Below, piece by piece: positions 53,732 through 64,000 of a DNA stretch of 64,000 nucleotides (position 1 is the first letter of the stretch; every line of letters starts with the position of its first letter). Origin of the DNA: Acholoe squamosa (lineage: Eukaryota > Annelida > Polychaeta > Phyllodocida > Polynoidae). A program made the translations under genes and the position numbers. The notes beneath the pieces were generated by a model. It made no database searches and had not been told where the DNA came from. It saw only the letters and a program-made list of their open reading frames with translations. The stretch is taken from NCBI GenBank assembly GCA_949317995.1, contig OX439038.1, positions 38,259,113 to 38,323,112 of the forward strand, read 5' to 3'.

Positions 53732-56700
53732 TTACTGTTCCATGGTCTCCTCGGGTGGCTGGTTTGGACCCGGTTGTTGAGCCTGTGGCTGAACAAGAGA
53801 GTCTACACCAGCTCCATCCGTAGGTGCAGCCAATGCGGGGACAGCTGGTGTTAATTTCACCTTCTGGCGTGCTTCGAACAAGCTCAAAGCATGTCCAGGT
53901 GTGCCGTCCCAGTTATCCATGATAACTCCAAAAACCTTGAAGAACTTTTGTTGGTTCTTCATGTTCATTGCCCGTTCTAGATCGAGCATCTGAGAAGCTG
54001 TTTCCTTCTCGGATAAGGCTTCTTGCCGCAGATTAGCAGCTTCCTGCTTCTCTTTGGCAACATCAGCCTTTATCTGAGTAGAGATTCGGTTGATCTCTGA
54101 CTTCTGGATCGCATCTATGCACTGGAGAGTGCTTGACACGGTCCGACGGTACATATCCAAGTGGAGGTTTTCCAGGTGGTGCTGTAATGTCTCAAATTGC
54201 TTGCTTTGAATAGTACAAGACAATTTGTCCTCCTTCTTGAAGAAGGTCTCCACAGTCTGGATCACCTTGGGCCGATGAACCACAGCACCAGGTGGGGGTA
54301 CCTGGCCCTGAGGCTTCGGCTGTGAACTAGACCCACTCGCAGTGACAGCTACTTGCGTATGCGAAGAAGCAACTGCAGTAGTAGCCACACTAGCGGTGGT
54401 CGTAGGAGGGCCTTCATTTGGTAGTCCCTGGGCCAGGGGCAACCGCGACAATTCCCTTCTAAGGTCTGTAACAGTCAACAATGGCGCGGGTGGACGTTGT
54501 CTCACCACAGCACTCATTGTCAGTCGTGGAGCTTGACCTCCTTCTGTCGGCAGTTCCTGCTTGACCCTCCCGTACTGATCAAAGATTTGCATCTCTGGTC
54601 CAGGTGGGCCCATAGCAGGGTACTGCTTCGGGTCTCTGACATTCAAAGCCGCGTGTTTTCGGGAGGATTGACCACCCGGTCCACTGACACCAAAGAATGT
54701 CGGGTTCTTTGCACCACCTCGCGGGGCTGGTGCTCGTCCATAGCTAGAAGGAGTTCCAGTAGGAGACGGAAGATATGGCTTCTTCCTTCCCCCAGTTGTC
54801 TGTTGCTCCAGCGCCTCCAGTGGTGACCTGGATCGGCTAGGAGATTCGGACGCCTGTCTCTTCCTATCTGCCACAGAGGGTCCCTGACGGTAGTCCCTGC
54901 AGCTTCGGACTTGCTCTCCGGATGGAGTTACATAAGCCCCACCCCGGCGGCGGGCCTTATTGCTCCTCCATTCGTTTAACAAATCGTACTCCTCCTGAGC
55001 GTACTCCAATTTGGCAGACCCGGGAATCTGGGCAAACCGAGCCTTCAGCTTCTGGTTAGTACCAGGAACCGTTGGCGCAAACTGCTTCGTGCTCGGTGTG
55101 AGAGAAGCAAGTTTCTCGGCATTGAGGCTCTTAAGGTTGCCATAGAGTTCAGAGTGAAGTAACGTAGTGCCGGACCATGTCTCCGCGTCGGGGAGTGACA
55201 CATCCTGTGCATTTAGCACATTTCTTGCCAACCTCTCGATCGCAGATATATTCCAGCCTCTGGTGCATGTGAACCTCCACGAGATGACAAAGGAACTCGT
55301 CTTTCTCAAGGAAGAATTCAACCTCACCTTCACTCTGAGTACAACGTTGAAAGGGACAATTCTTACAATCCTCCCCGTAGTACTCATCCAGAGCAAACTT
55401 CAGTTTACCCTTCTGGTCATAGTTGTACAGACCATTGGGTGAATTCTTACCGAATTCCCAATATATCCAGTACATGTTGGCCGGTTTCCTGTCGGAGAGC
55501 TTCTTGCAAAGCCACTCCTCCATATCTTCACGCTTCTCACAGGTGATCCGAGGGGGTAGTCTCCATATGGATTTACTCCCCTTCAGGTGTCCCCTGTGTA
55601 GAGGAATGAAGTCGGCAAAGTTGCTATTGGCGTTTTCCCAGATAGCAGCCTCTTGCTCATCGGTCGGAGTGACATCCACAACTGGGTCAACCGGCTCCTC
55701 TCCCTCCGGGTCGGATGGTACATACACAGGTTGCACAACAGGTTTTTGACCTGCGAGAACCTGGGCTGCGGCATCTTGAGCGTCCCCACTCAAATCGGCG
55801 ATTACGTCGTGTAGCTTGACGATTGGCACACTGAGCTCGACCTTTACGGTTGAGACAGCCTGTTCAACTTCTGGAGTTTCAGTTTGAACGTCTACCTCGA
55901 TAGGTTCAGGTTTACGTTGGTTAACCTTCTTCTTATTCCATCTGCGGGATCTGCCGTTGGTAGAAGTGCCAGGCTCGGATGCATCCGTCTCGTTGCCGGA
56001 GACATCCAAAGCCTTAGCTCCCTTCCTATTGGCCGAGCGTGGGGACACCCGACGAGTTCGGGTACTGTCGGCCACACTTGTGCTGGTAGAGGGTTCGGTT
56101 CCTGACCGCTTCCCTTTACCTTTACCTTTAGTGGGGGTTCCTTTACCCTTTCCACTAGCGGTTTTCCCTGACTTCTGGTCAGCCTCCGTGGGGGTAGACT
56201 GAGCAGTCTTAGGAGAACCATCTGTACCAGATGGAGCCTCCTCAGGTACTTCTGCTGCACCTCCCAAGGTAGGAGTTTCAGCAGGAGACATGAGACGCTC
56301 CATTCGATCAGCCATCTTGGCCATTACCTGCACGGGTGCCAGCTCGGAGACAAGCTCCGGGTGCGCCAGTGCATACTGCCTCTCCAATAGAAGTACTACG
56401 AGGTCCTGTATAACCCCGAGTCTGTCTAGTGGAGACATGATGGGGTAGACGTAATGGGGACCCCTGGACAGTAATCCACAACAGCGTTACCTGCTGCTTC
56501 ATACTCATCCGCTGTTCCTAAAAGTAGGATCTGGTCTCTATCTATGTACCTAGAGACCTTGTCTGCCTTGACACCGGTGTAACCCGTTTTGTCAGACACA
56601 TAGGAAGGCCTATAGAAGGTATTCCTTTGGAAAGCCATTTCTGCGTCCCAGACGGCTTTACGAAACCATAAATGGACTACCAGTCCTTTGGCCATCTGAT

Positions 56701-57327
56701 GGTAATCCATCAGCCAGGCTTCCGGAAAGGTATTAGCCCATTGCGGATGAGCACATTCCCAGATCGCGTTGACAACACGCTCGTCCCATAACAGGTGGGT
56801 ATCAGCATTTCCTCGGAAATAGCTAACATCCGTCCGTCATAGGGACCGGCTACATCGTGCCATTCGGGACTGTCTGGTAGGGGCAGCTCTAGGTACATTG
56901 GCCTGTCAACCGGAGAAGCAGGTCCCAAAGCACCGGATGAGGTACTCCCACCCAGACGAGGCGGCAATTGAGGGGGAGGTGGCATTAGAGCCCTGTCATG
57001 TGACTGGACTCCTGCCAGCTCTCCACTCAAACTTCCGGATGGAGGGGCTACATAAGGCCTACCTACATCAATTGTTTGCTGAACACTACGGCGTTCAGGA
57101 CTCACTTGTCTGGAGTTGTCGGATGCATCATAGAACGATTCTACGTCGCTATCGTCTACTCCAGAGAAGTACTGATCAACATTCATTTGTTGATCCATCT
57201 GATCACAATCAGCATCGTATTGCTGATCGTCGTATGTATAAGTGGGACTCTTGGGAGAACCACTTCCATACTCCGGCGGGATGCTTGCACCGGCACCACC
57301 GCCAAGGCGGACGGCCTCTTCTGCCAT
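53732..57327 (-). pseudogene. element 3 accessory zinc-finger protein
   Basis: Four pieces (57327-56710, 56710-56426, 56438-55149, 55396-53732) in shifting frames total ~1190 codons, starting MAEEAV. In order: acidic Pro-rich N-terminus; a KGLVVHLWFRKAVWDAEMAF block matching the element 1 block; Thr/Lys/Gly-rich linker; YNYDQKGKLKFALDEYYGED. The finger pair follows (CPFQRC, HLVEVHMHQ, C...C..C, RRGDMVRH), then a linker with YPAMGPPGPEMQ, a long helical region, and KFFKVFGVIMDNWDG. The shared order with elements 1 and 2 shows one gene family. At least three frameshifts break it. No membrane features are seen. Confidence 0.75.
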
Positions 57328-57885
57328 CGACAGAAACAGAAGTGGCTGTTCGGGGATTTAAATATCCCAATCCACCGGATAAGCAGTTAAGACTGCTTAC
57401 CCAGTGAAAGGCGGGTGCCTTTTAACAAGGGCACACCTCGTAACACGGCTGTCACAGGCTATCAAACTCCGAAAAAAAGACCACCCTCGGCCACATATTC
57501 TTCCTTCGCAGGAATAAGACAATATGGCGGGATACTCGAACTTGAATCGCTGCGCATGATCAAACCGGCGCCTCACGTGACCATTTGAAAATGGGTCAAT
57601 AACTTTCCCGCGTGCCCTTAATTAGGTCACGCGCCCCTACATAAAAACAATACAATACCCGATCGGTCGTCTGTCTGTACTCAGGTATCAACCATGACAA
57701 CTCGCTAGGTATTATGGAGTTTATGGATAGCATAGGCATATCCACCGGATTATCCGTCCAAAACCATAGGTACATTGTCATAGGTCCTTTGACAGAAACT
57801 CATGACCGGCTCAAATATACATTGAACAAGGTTACAACATATAACAGTACACAGTACAGGACAACACACTCGTTGTGTTAACAGG
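57328..57885 (-). promoter_or_regulatory. pol-accessory intergenic region of element 3
   Basis: TCCACCGGATTATCCGTCCA at 57741-57760 (plus-strand reading) is identical to the element 1 motif and lies ~126 bp after the pol stop. CAATATGGCGGG at ~57521 and CACGTGACC at ~57573 are other GC-rich sites. A TTTAAATAT TATA-like site lies just upstream of the accessory start. Confidence 0.45.
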
Positions 57886-60537
57886 CTAGGTTACGGCAGT
57901 CTTTAGCAACCTTGGACTGCGTCTAAGAGGTTTTGAGGCCTCTTTTATTGACCTGGTATCCATAAGAGCCTTTTCGAAGGTCTTCTTAGCCTTAGAAGGA
58001 CCTTTCCTCTTATTTTTACCTGCACCTGCCGAGACTTTTTGTATCTTCCCCTGTTTTCCGGATGTTACGACAGGGGGCACCACCCTCTTCGGGTCTACAA
58101 CCTTCCGTGGCCGCCCGGGTCCTCGCTTTCGGGTCAGTACCACTTCGAGTTGCTTAACACGACTTTGTTCCATTGCTTCCAATAGACCATCGGTATCCCT
58201 CCCCCTCCATGGGCGTAGCCTCGCTACATTCAACTTGTAACATTTACCAAGCTGTGATTTAATAATCACCGTGCAATCACTAATAACCTGAGTTATAGTG
58301 AAAGGTCCATCCCAATTGCTGGCTAATTTCAGGTTGGCCAGAGGTTGGTGTAGACGCAACACTCTATCCCCTAGATTAAAAAATCTAGCTTTTAGACCTG
58401 TGTCATAGCCAACTTTCTGCCAACATGCAGTTTTCTGCAACTCATCTCTAACCCTCTCATAGGCTTGTTTGAAATTATCTCTTAGAGATTCTACAAACAT
58501 CACCTGGCAAGGGGTTTCCGGATTCATTCTTATTACGCCAAACACTAAATCTGCTGGCATAATCAAATCCTCTCCAAAAACGAGGAGATTAGGAGAACAG
58601 TTTGTGCTCGAGTGTACAGTGCCGTTATAAGCATGTACCAGGAATTCACACTGTTCATCCCAATCATCCATTTGCTCATTTACTAGAGACTTCAATACTT
58701 GGATCAGAGTCCTATTGAACCTCTCCACTTGTCCATCACTCTGCGGTCTATAGGGATTAGTTCTTGTCTTGCAAATTGCCAGACAATTACACATCTCTTG
58801 CCACAGACTAGACTCAAATTCTCTGCCCTGGTCACTATGTAACATGAGTGGGACACCTAGGTGCAACACCCACCCTTTTACAAAGGCCATAGCACAAGTA
58901 ACAGCCTTATGATCCGGTAAAGGAAACACTCGGGTGTACTTGGTATAATAATCTGACACGACCATCATACACGTGTTGCCAATAGGAGTGGGAGGAATCC
59001 CACTAATAATGTCAACAGCTACTCTAGCAAACCTTACCCCAAACAGTTCCTGGGATAATGGCAGTTTGCCTAACCCGGGTCCTGGTTTGTTCTTACAGCA
59101 TTCGGGACAGGTCTCTACCCATCGGGTGAGATCTGTACTCATGCCAGGCCAATAGTATCATCTGGATAGACGTTCTAGAGACCGTTTCTTTCCAAAGTGT
59201 CCACTAGTTCTATGCCCGTGACAGAAATACATAATATCTCGTCGCATAGCACTAGGTATGACAACTTGCAAGGTTTTCTTCCTATTAGAATAGTTTTTCC
59301 ATCGAAATAGAATACCATCCCGGACTTCCAGCTCGGCCCATTGAGCTAGGAATCGTCTCATCTCCCTGTTCTCCAATGACACTTCGGGTCTTGGAGGACA
59401 GATACCCTGATTAAGAAACTTAATCAAACGTGATGTGACTGCATCAGACTCCTGGAACTGTTGGATGGTCTCCAAGGACCAATTCAAAACATGTTCCGGT
59501 TGGGTTTCGAAAGGTACTCAAACCCCTGCCAACACAGCATTGTGTGCTCCACAATCAGTGCACTCAGCGTTTGCACATTTCCTCACTGGGATTCTAGACA
59601 AAGCATCTGCATTCAAATGTTTTGCCCCGGCTCGGTGTTCAATCTGGCTGTGATTTAGACCAAATTCGGATAGGTGCGCCAACCAGTGACCTATCATCCC
59701 CTCTGCATCCTTGAAGTTCAATAACCATCTGAGAGAAGAATGATCAGTCCGTAGAGTGAAATTACTTCCCCACAAAAAGTGCTTGAACTTCTTCGTATAG
59801 ACCACCACAGCCAGCAACTCACGTTTAGTGGTACAATAGTTTCTTTGAGATTTACTCAACGTGTTGCTAGCGAAGGCTATAGGAACTTCAACCCCATCCT
59901 GGACCTGAGAAAGGGCGGCTCCTATGCTTTCATTACTAGCATCAGTATCTAGAATGAAATGATCATTCTCCGTAGGGTACTTCAACACAGGTGTACTTGC
60001 AAACAAATCCTTTATTTTCATAAAGGCCTCGTCTTGCTGGGATCCCCAAGGAAATTGTTCCTTTCTCACTCCAGGTGTCCAGTGGGACAAACTCTGGATA
60101 GGAAAGGCGACCCTTGAATATCCTGGGATAAAGTCCCGGTAGTAGGAACAGAATCCAAGGAAGGATCTAACTTCTTTCGCATTCGTGGGTGCCTGCCAAT
60201 TTGACACAGCATCCAGTTTCTCCGGATCGGCTTTAATCCCTTCATTCTAGATTATCCGTCCCAAGTAATTAATTGATCTTTTAAAAAGATCGCATTTCTT
60301 GGGTTTCAGCTTCAATCCATTAGCTATGATCCTTTCCAGAACCATACCTAAATTTTCCAAGCATTCCTCGTATGTCTTCCCAAAGACTATCACATCATCT
60401 AGATAGATGAGACATTTCTTCCATAATAGGTCACTTAATAAAGTTTCCATCATGGCTTCAAATGTCGCCGGTGCATTGCATAATCCAAATGGCATCACAT
60501 TATATTGGAATAACCCAATATGACTGGAAAAGGCCAT
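57886..60537 (-). pseudogene. pol: element 3 pol: RT (C-terminal half), RNase H, integrase
   Basis: Piece 60537-60247 holds the RT block PFGLCNAPATF and YLDD. Piece 60207-59518 holds RNase H (DTDASNESIGA, RTDHSSLRW, NADALSR). Piece 59487-59158 is the linker with the integrase zinc H..H. Piece 59142-57886 (418 aa) is integrase with CPECC, the triad in AVDIISG, HSDQGREFE and QVERFNRT, WDGPFTI, and a basic tail. The protease and the first half of RT are deleted at ~60537-60600. Stops at 60247, 59518 and 59158 add further breaks. Confidence 0.92.
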
Positions 60538-60798
60538 TGTTCACACCTGGGGTCAATCCACATCCTTTCAGGTATTCCAGACAAGGATGACCCGGGGTAG
60601 GTGGGCACTACCAACCTTGGCTAAAAAATAGCCACCTACCTCGTTACTGATATCGGGTTTCCCCTGTGCTCCCTGGGCACCTGTCATATCAGCTTCCCTA
60701 ACCTTCCGTGTGTCTAGAACCACACCGGTGTTAGGCGAGTTTGCTACTTCATGCGAACTATCGTTACGGATGGGGATATCATGGCAAGATTTGTTACT

Positions 60799-60843
60799 GG
60801 GATCCCCTTCTCTGCCCATAGGGGGACCCCTCCTTAGTTTTCC
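60799..60843 (-). promoter_or_regulatory. candidate -1 ribosomal frameshift signal
   Basis: On the minus strand GGAAAAC (60837-60843) is read G GAA AAC in the gag frame before TAA. After a 6-nt spacer, GGGGTCCCC (60822-60830) pairs with GGGGATCCC (60799-60807) in a 9-bp stem with one G-U. The heptamer is the same as in element 2 but the stem sequence differs. Confidence 0.65.
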
Positions 60844-62944
60844 TCTGCTATTATACCAGAGACACCTTCCTGTCTACAAGGGACAGGTTTCTCAGCCATA
60901 CATTCTGATGCATAGTGTCCTAATTTCTGACATCTGAAACATCTCTGGGATTTATCAACCCGAGGTCTTTTCAGAGCCTCCGTCAATCCGGCTATCAATG
61001 TCTCTACCAAATTCGTTGGAGCAGCCGTGGCTGCTACGGTAGGAGCGACTGTAGCTGTATTACCTCCTAGGTTGGTTCCGGAAGCTATTTTATTAGCAAC
61101 GGACCCTCCTCTTCCTTTCGGATGAACTTTCCTATACTGTTTCTGACGGTAATACTTTCCAGCTACCTGGACTGATCCAATATATTCTCCGTTTTCATAG
61201 GAGACATATTCATCTTCCTGGTCTGCCTCCTGCAAATCAACTGGGGCTAGTTGGGAAGTTTCATATATTTGAGCAGGGGAGCCTCCGTATTGTAATGGAG
61301 CTGCTCGTACTGGGTTAGGTCCTAGACCCACCAACCTTTTCTTCATATCGTGTCCGTCGATTGATATAAAGAGATCACTGAAGAATCCCAAACTACTTGT
61401 TTGTGATCCGGATCCCGCAATCCACTGTAGAATTGTGTAAACAATTCTTGCAGATAGCAGTCATCATCATGAGCCCAATTCGGACGTGCCTTGGATAGCA
61501 AGTCCTGTAGCTCCAAACCAAAGACTTTATGAGATTCTTTAGGTTTTTGTGTCCTCTTCTTAAAGCTTACCCATGGATCTTCTCTAATGATCGAACCAAA
61601 TAGGTACGCGGCACACTCGACCAATTGATCATAGGTGCCGTATATTCCATATGCTGCTCTCCATTGGTTGAGGGCTACCTTTCCGCCTTTATTCAACCAA
61701 CAGATCAAGTAAGGCAGAGCTTCTTCTTTTGTCCAACCACTACAGTTGACCTCATCGACAAAAGCCTGATACCTATCCTTCCATGGATCATTCGAATCAT
61801 ATGGAGGGGGTATCCTTGCCTGTCTACGAGCTGGGTTATTACATCCTCACAGTCTGTCTGCTTCTCGCATGCTCCAGTTCATGACTTCCATGCCGTCTGC
61901 TCCCTTCCGGTAGCAGTCAATGCCCAGATTTTGGATACATTGGCTTCTATCAAAGATGTTTTGCATCCCTGCAGGCATGGAAGTTCTCCTGTTTGGCTTC
62001 CTGCCATCTCCTCCCAATCCTGATCCTCCGGATCCGGATCCACCAGGACCGCCTGGGCGATTACCTCCGGATGGACCATTATTGGGGTAATTTCCGGACG
62101 AACCGTTAGGATACCCACCTCCATAACCAGCATTTCCAGTTGTTCTGGAAGATGCAGACCCGGGATAGGAATTATTTTGATTCCATCCCTGGTTATATGT
62201 ATAACCATAATGGTAGTTACTTCCTCCTGTCGGATTATAGTTTTTACTATATCCATAGGGAGTTGCTCTTGGTAGATACCTACCCCCTACCACATTGGGT
62301 TGTGGAGGATTCGGTCTAGGGAATCGTCCACCATTAGGTACATTGCTCAGACCCGAGGGCGGGTTAGGCAATCTTGCACCTGCTGGTGTGCTATGTCCGG
62401 GTTGAGAAAAGTACGAAGGTGGCGTAAGTAAATTTCTCACTGGTCCCGGTGCCTGTGGTTGAGCCACTGGTGTTGTATTACTTCCACTAGCTGTATTAAC
62501 CTGGACCCGTCTAGTTTTATGACTCAGATCCGGTATTGGTGGAGCCGGACCTACAACCGTATCAAGCGTGCAAGCCTGAGGTGTAGGTGCACTACTAGTG
62601 GATCCTTTATTAGTCGTCCCTGGTGGGCAATTACTATTCTGGATACTCATTCCGCTGGATGCGGTACGATCTGTTTTTTTATAAATTCCGGATACTACGT
62701 TTTTATCCGCCCCATCAGTAACAAATGGGTTATATCTGTCGGGCGTTACATCCTGAGATGTATTTGCCACCATTGTAGATACCACATTTGGATCTATAGT
62801 ACCTATAGTCAATTGTGCAGCTTCCACATATTTATCTAGGGTCAGTGCAGTATTCTGCAGTTCCTGAAACTCATTCGTGAGTTTCTGTTTGTCTTCTTCC
62901 AGTTGTTTATTATAAGCTATAATGCCCATCCGGATAGTTTCATT
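60834..62944 (-). pseudogene. gag: element 3 gag, N-terminus missing
   Basis: Piece 62953-61847 starts mid-coiled-coil (NETIRMGIIAYNKQLEEDKQ) and has the YNPFVTD motif and the Pro/Gly/Asn-rich linker. Piece 61708-61343 is the capsid-like domain. Piece 61391-60834 ends with one zinc knuckle (CFRCQKLGHYASEC). Frameshifts near 61850 and 61380 separate them. Homology to element 1 gag stops at ~62944. Confidence 0.88.
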
Positions 62945-64000
62945 ATAATACATTTATTGGTGTTATTCACAATCTCGAGAGATATCTTTATCAATATGTC
63001 ACAAATTATTCACAATAGTTTCAATTATGTACAAATCTCTATTAACATCTCAAATGGCAAACAATAGCTCCATAGCACATAGCTATATCACTCAGATTAT
63101 AGCAATCTGCACCTACAAAACCATTAGCACAGTGGATGTACAAGTACAACTGTTCCAACACTATAGAGCAAGGATACAATACAAAGCAGAATCAAAGTAA
63201 AGATCACAATACCTTATTGGGCAAAATGCCTTCCTAGCACCTCACCCACCCGAGACAGTCCAGGCTGGCCTCCACAGTTCCAAGGTGTAACTCAACCTCA
63301 TACCTGCCTAAGGTCCTTTTGTTGGGACTACTGCACCTATGTAACTGTTCCTGGCCCAGGACAGAGCTACACCCAAACCTCAACCATGCCTCCTCCATGG
63401 TGCTCTTGGCTGCTGTGTGCTGTCCTGATATCCTGTCCTGACTCTGGTAAGGGGTGTGTCTCTCCACTGAGAAGTCAACTCTATATATACTCCTCCTCTA
63501 GGAGATTTCACACATTGCTATTGCACCTTCCATTATACCTAGCTTCCCACACCCTGGAGTAAGTCCCAGCTTGCACCACTACAGCCTGTATGGATTATGG
63601 CTAAATCTGACAAGTTTTCACACCTTTTCCTAACTCCACCTCCAAGTAGTCTGTAGTAACCACAGGCTACCACAAACATTTCAAAGTAAGCAAACTAATG
63701 TGCATTAAAATACAGTATTCTTACAATATCATAGATGATTCCACATATATAAGTTTCAATTTATATAATGTTACATCATTATAATGAATCCACGCACATA
63801 TATCCCAGTATTACACCTCGGGAACTAAGACGCTTTGTTCCACTCAAAGCTAAGTATCACACCATTAATTATACATCACCGCTTTTATGACTTTTTCAAT
63901 TTTTTTTTGTTTTTATCTAAGTTTCTAGGCTTCATCAGAAAAAATTTCTCATTTTCTATAAAAAATATGTCAACCGGGATCTTATTGTAGATCCTACCTT
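62945..64000. other. unclassified DNA that truncates element 3
   Basis: No gene is supported. On the minus strand a TATA-like GTATATATAG lies at ~63480-63490 and an AATAAA at 62953-62958, ending about 9 bp from the junction. This is the spacing of an LTR or other promoter-to-poly(A) unit pointing left. The rest of such an element would lie to the right or outside the window. Confidence 0.35.

Larger units (their letters stand above)
52031..62944 (-). mobile_element. Ty3/gypsy element 3 (minus strand), 5' end missing
   Basis: On the minus strand: gag (from 62944), pol with an internal deletion, accessory ORF, AT-rich tract, 3' LTR (52031-52449). It inserted into gag of element 4. The 5' LTR, primer site and gag N-terminus are absent because unrelated DNA begins at ~62945. 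Confidence 0.93.

Overview
The window is animal nuclear DNA, probably from an invertebrate. Almost all of it is transposable elements: the genes are retroelement or Polinton genes, eukaryotic tRNA genes are present, and long AT-rich stretches hold no genes. The host species cannot be named from the sequence. No ordinary host protein gene was recognised.

Region by region. (1) Positions 1-943 are host flank with two tRNA-Ala(TGC) genes inside a direct duplication. (2) Positions 944-32180 are one Polinton/Maverick element. It has ~380-400 bp terminal inverted repeats that begin AGTAGTAT, and it is flanked by a perfect 6-bp target duplication (TTTGTA at 938-943 and 32181-32186). Its left arm is transcribed leftwards: cysteine protease, major capsid, pVI/pX-like protein, penton, chromodomain integrase, two conserved Polinton proteins, packaging ATPase, a tandem death-domain-like protein, a chimeric ORF and a nuclease-like protein. 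Its right arm is transcribed rightwards: a triple SUMO-interacting-motif protein, protein-primed DNA polymerase B and a Cys-rich protein. (3) An 11.8-kb Ty3/gypsy element (element 1, 15805-27600, minus strand, target duplication CTAG) sits inside the Polinton polymerase gene. Without it the Polinton is about 19.4 kb, a normal size.

(4) Positions 32187-35556 are gene-free flank. (5) Positions 35557-47706 are a second element of the same Ty3 family (element 2, plus strand); its 3' LTR breaks off into a 9 x 38 bp minisatellite. (6) Positions 48049-50990 hold no genes, a small MITE, a minus-strand LTR piece and a solo-LTR-like relic. (7) Positions 50991-52030 are the 5' LTR and gag start of a fourth element (element 4, plus), cut by element 3 (52031-62944, minus). 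Element 3 is itself cut near 62944 by unclassified DNA with a TATA-like site and a poly(A) signal.

The Ty3 family is unusual. Its Gag is very long, with a large N-terminal coiled coil. A tRNA-His-like primer site follows the LTR. Two copies show a clear candidate -1 frameshift signal at the gag-pol junction. All three long copies carry, between pol and the 3' LTR, a large extra ORF of ~950-1200 codons. It has a conserved C2H2-like finger pair, a GP.GPE.Q motif and a C-terminal FG...D.WDG motif, and no signal peptide or membrane segment. This ORF and the conserved motif in front of it are the strongest candidates for something undescribed. The Polinton adds three host-interaction-like genes: death domains, tandem SIMs and a toxin-type nuclease fold. 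Most long genes here carry stops or frameshifts, so all of these copies look old and inactive.
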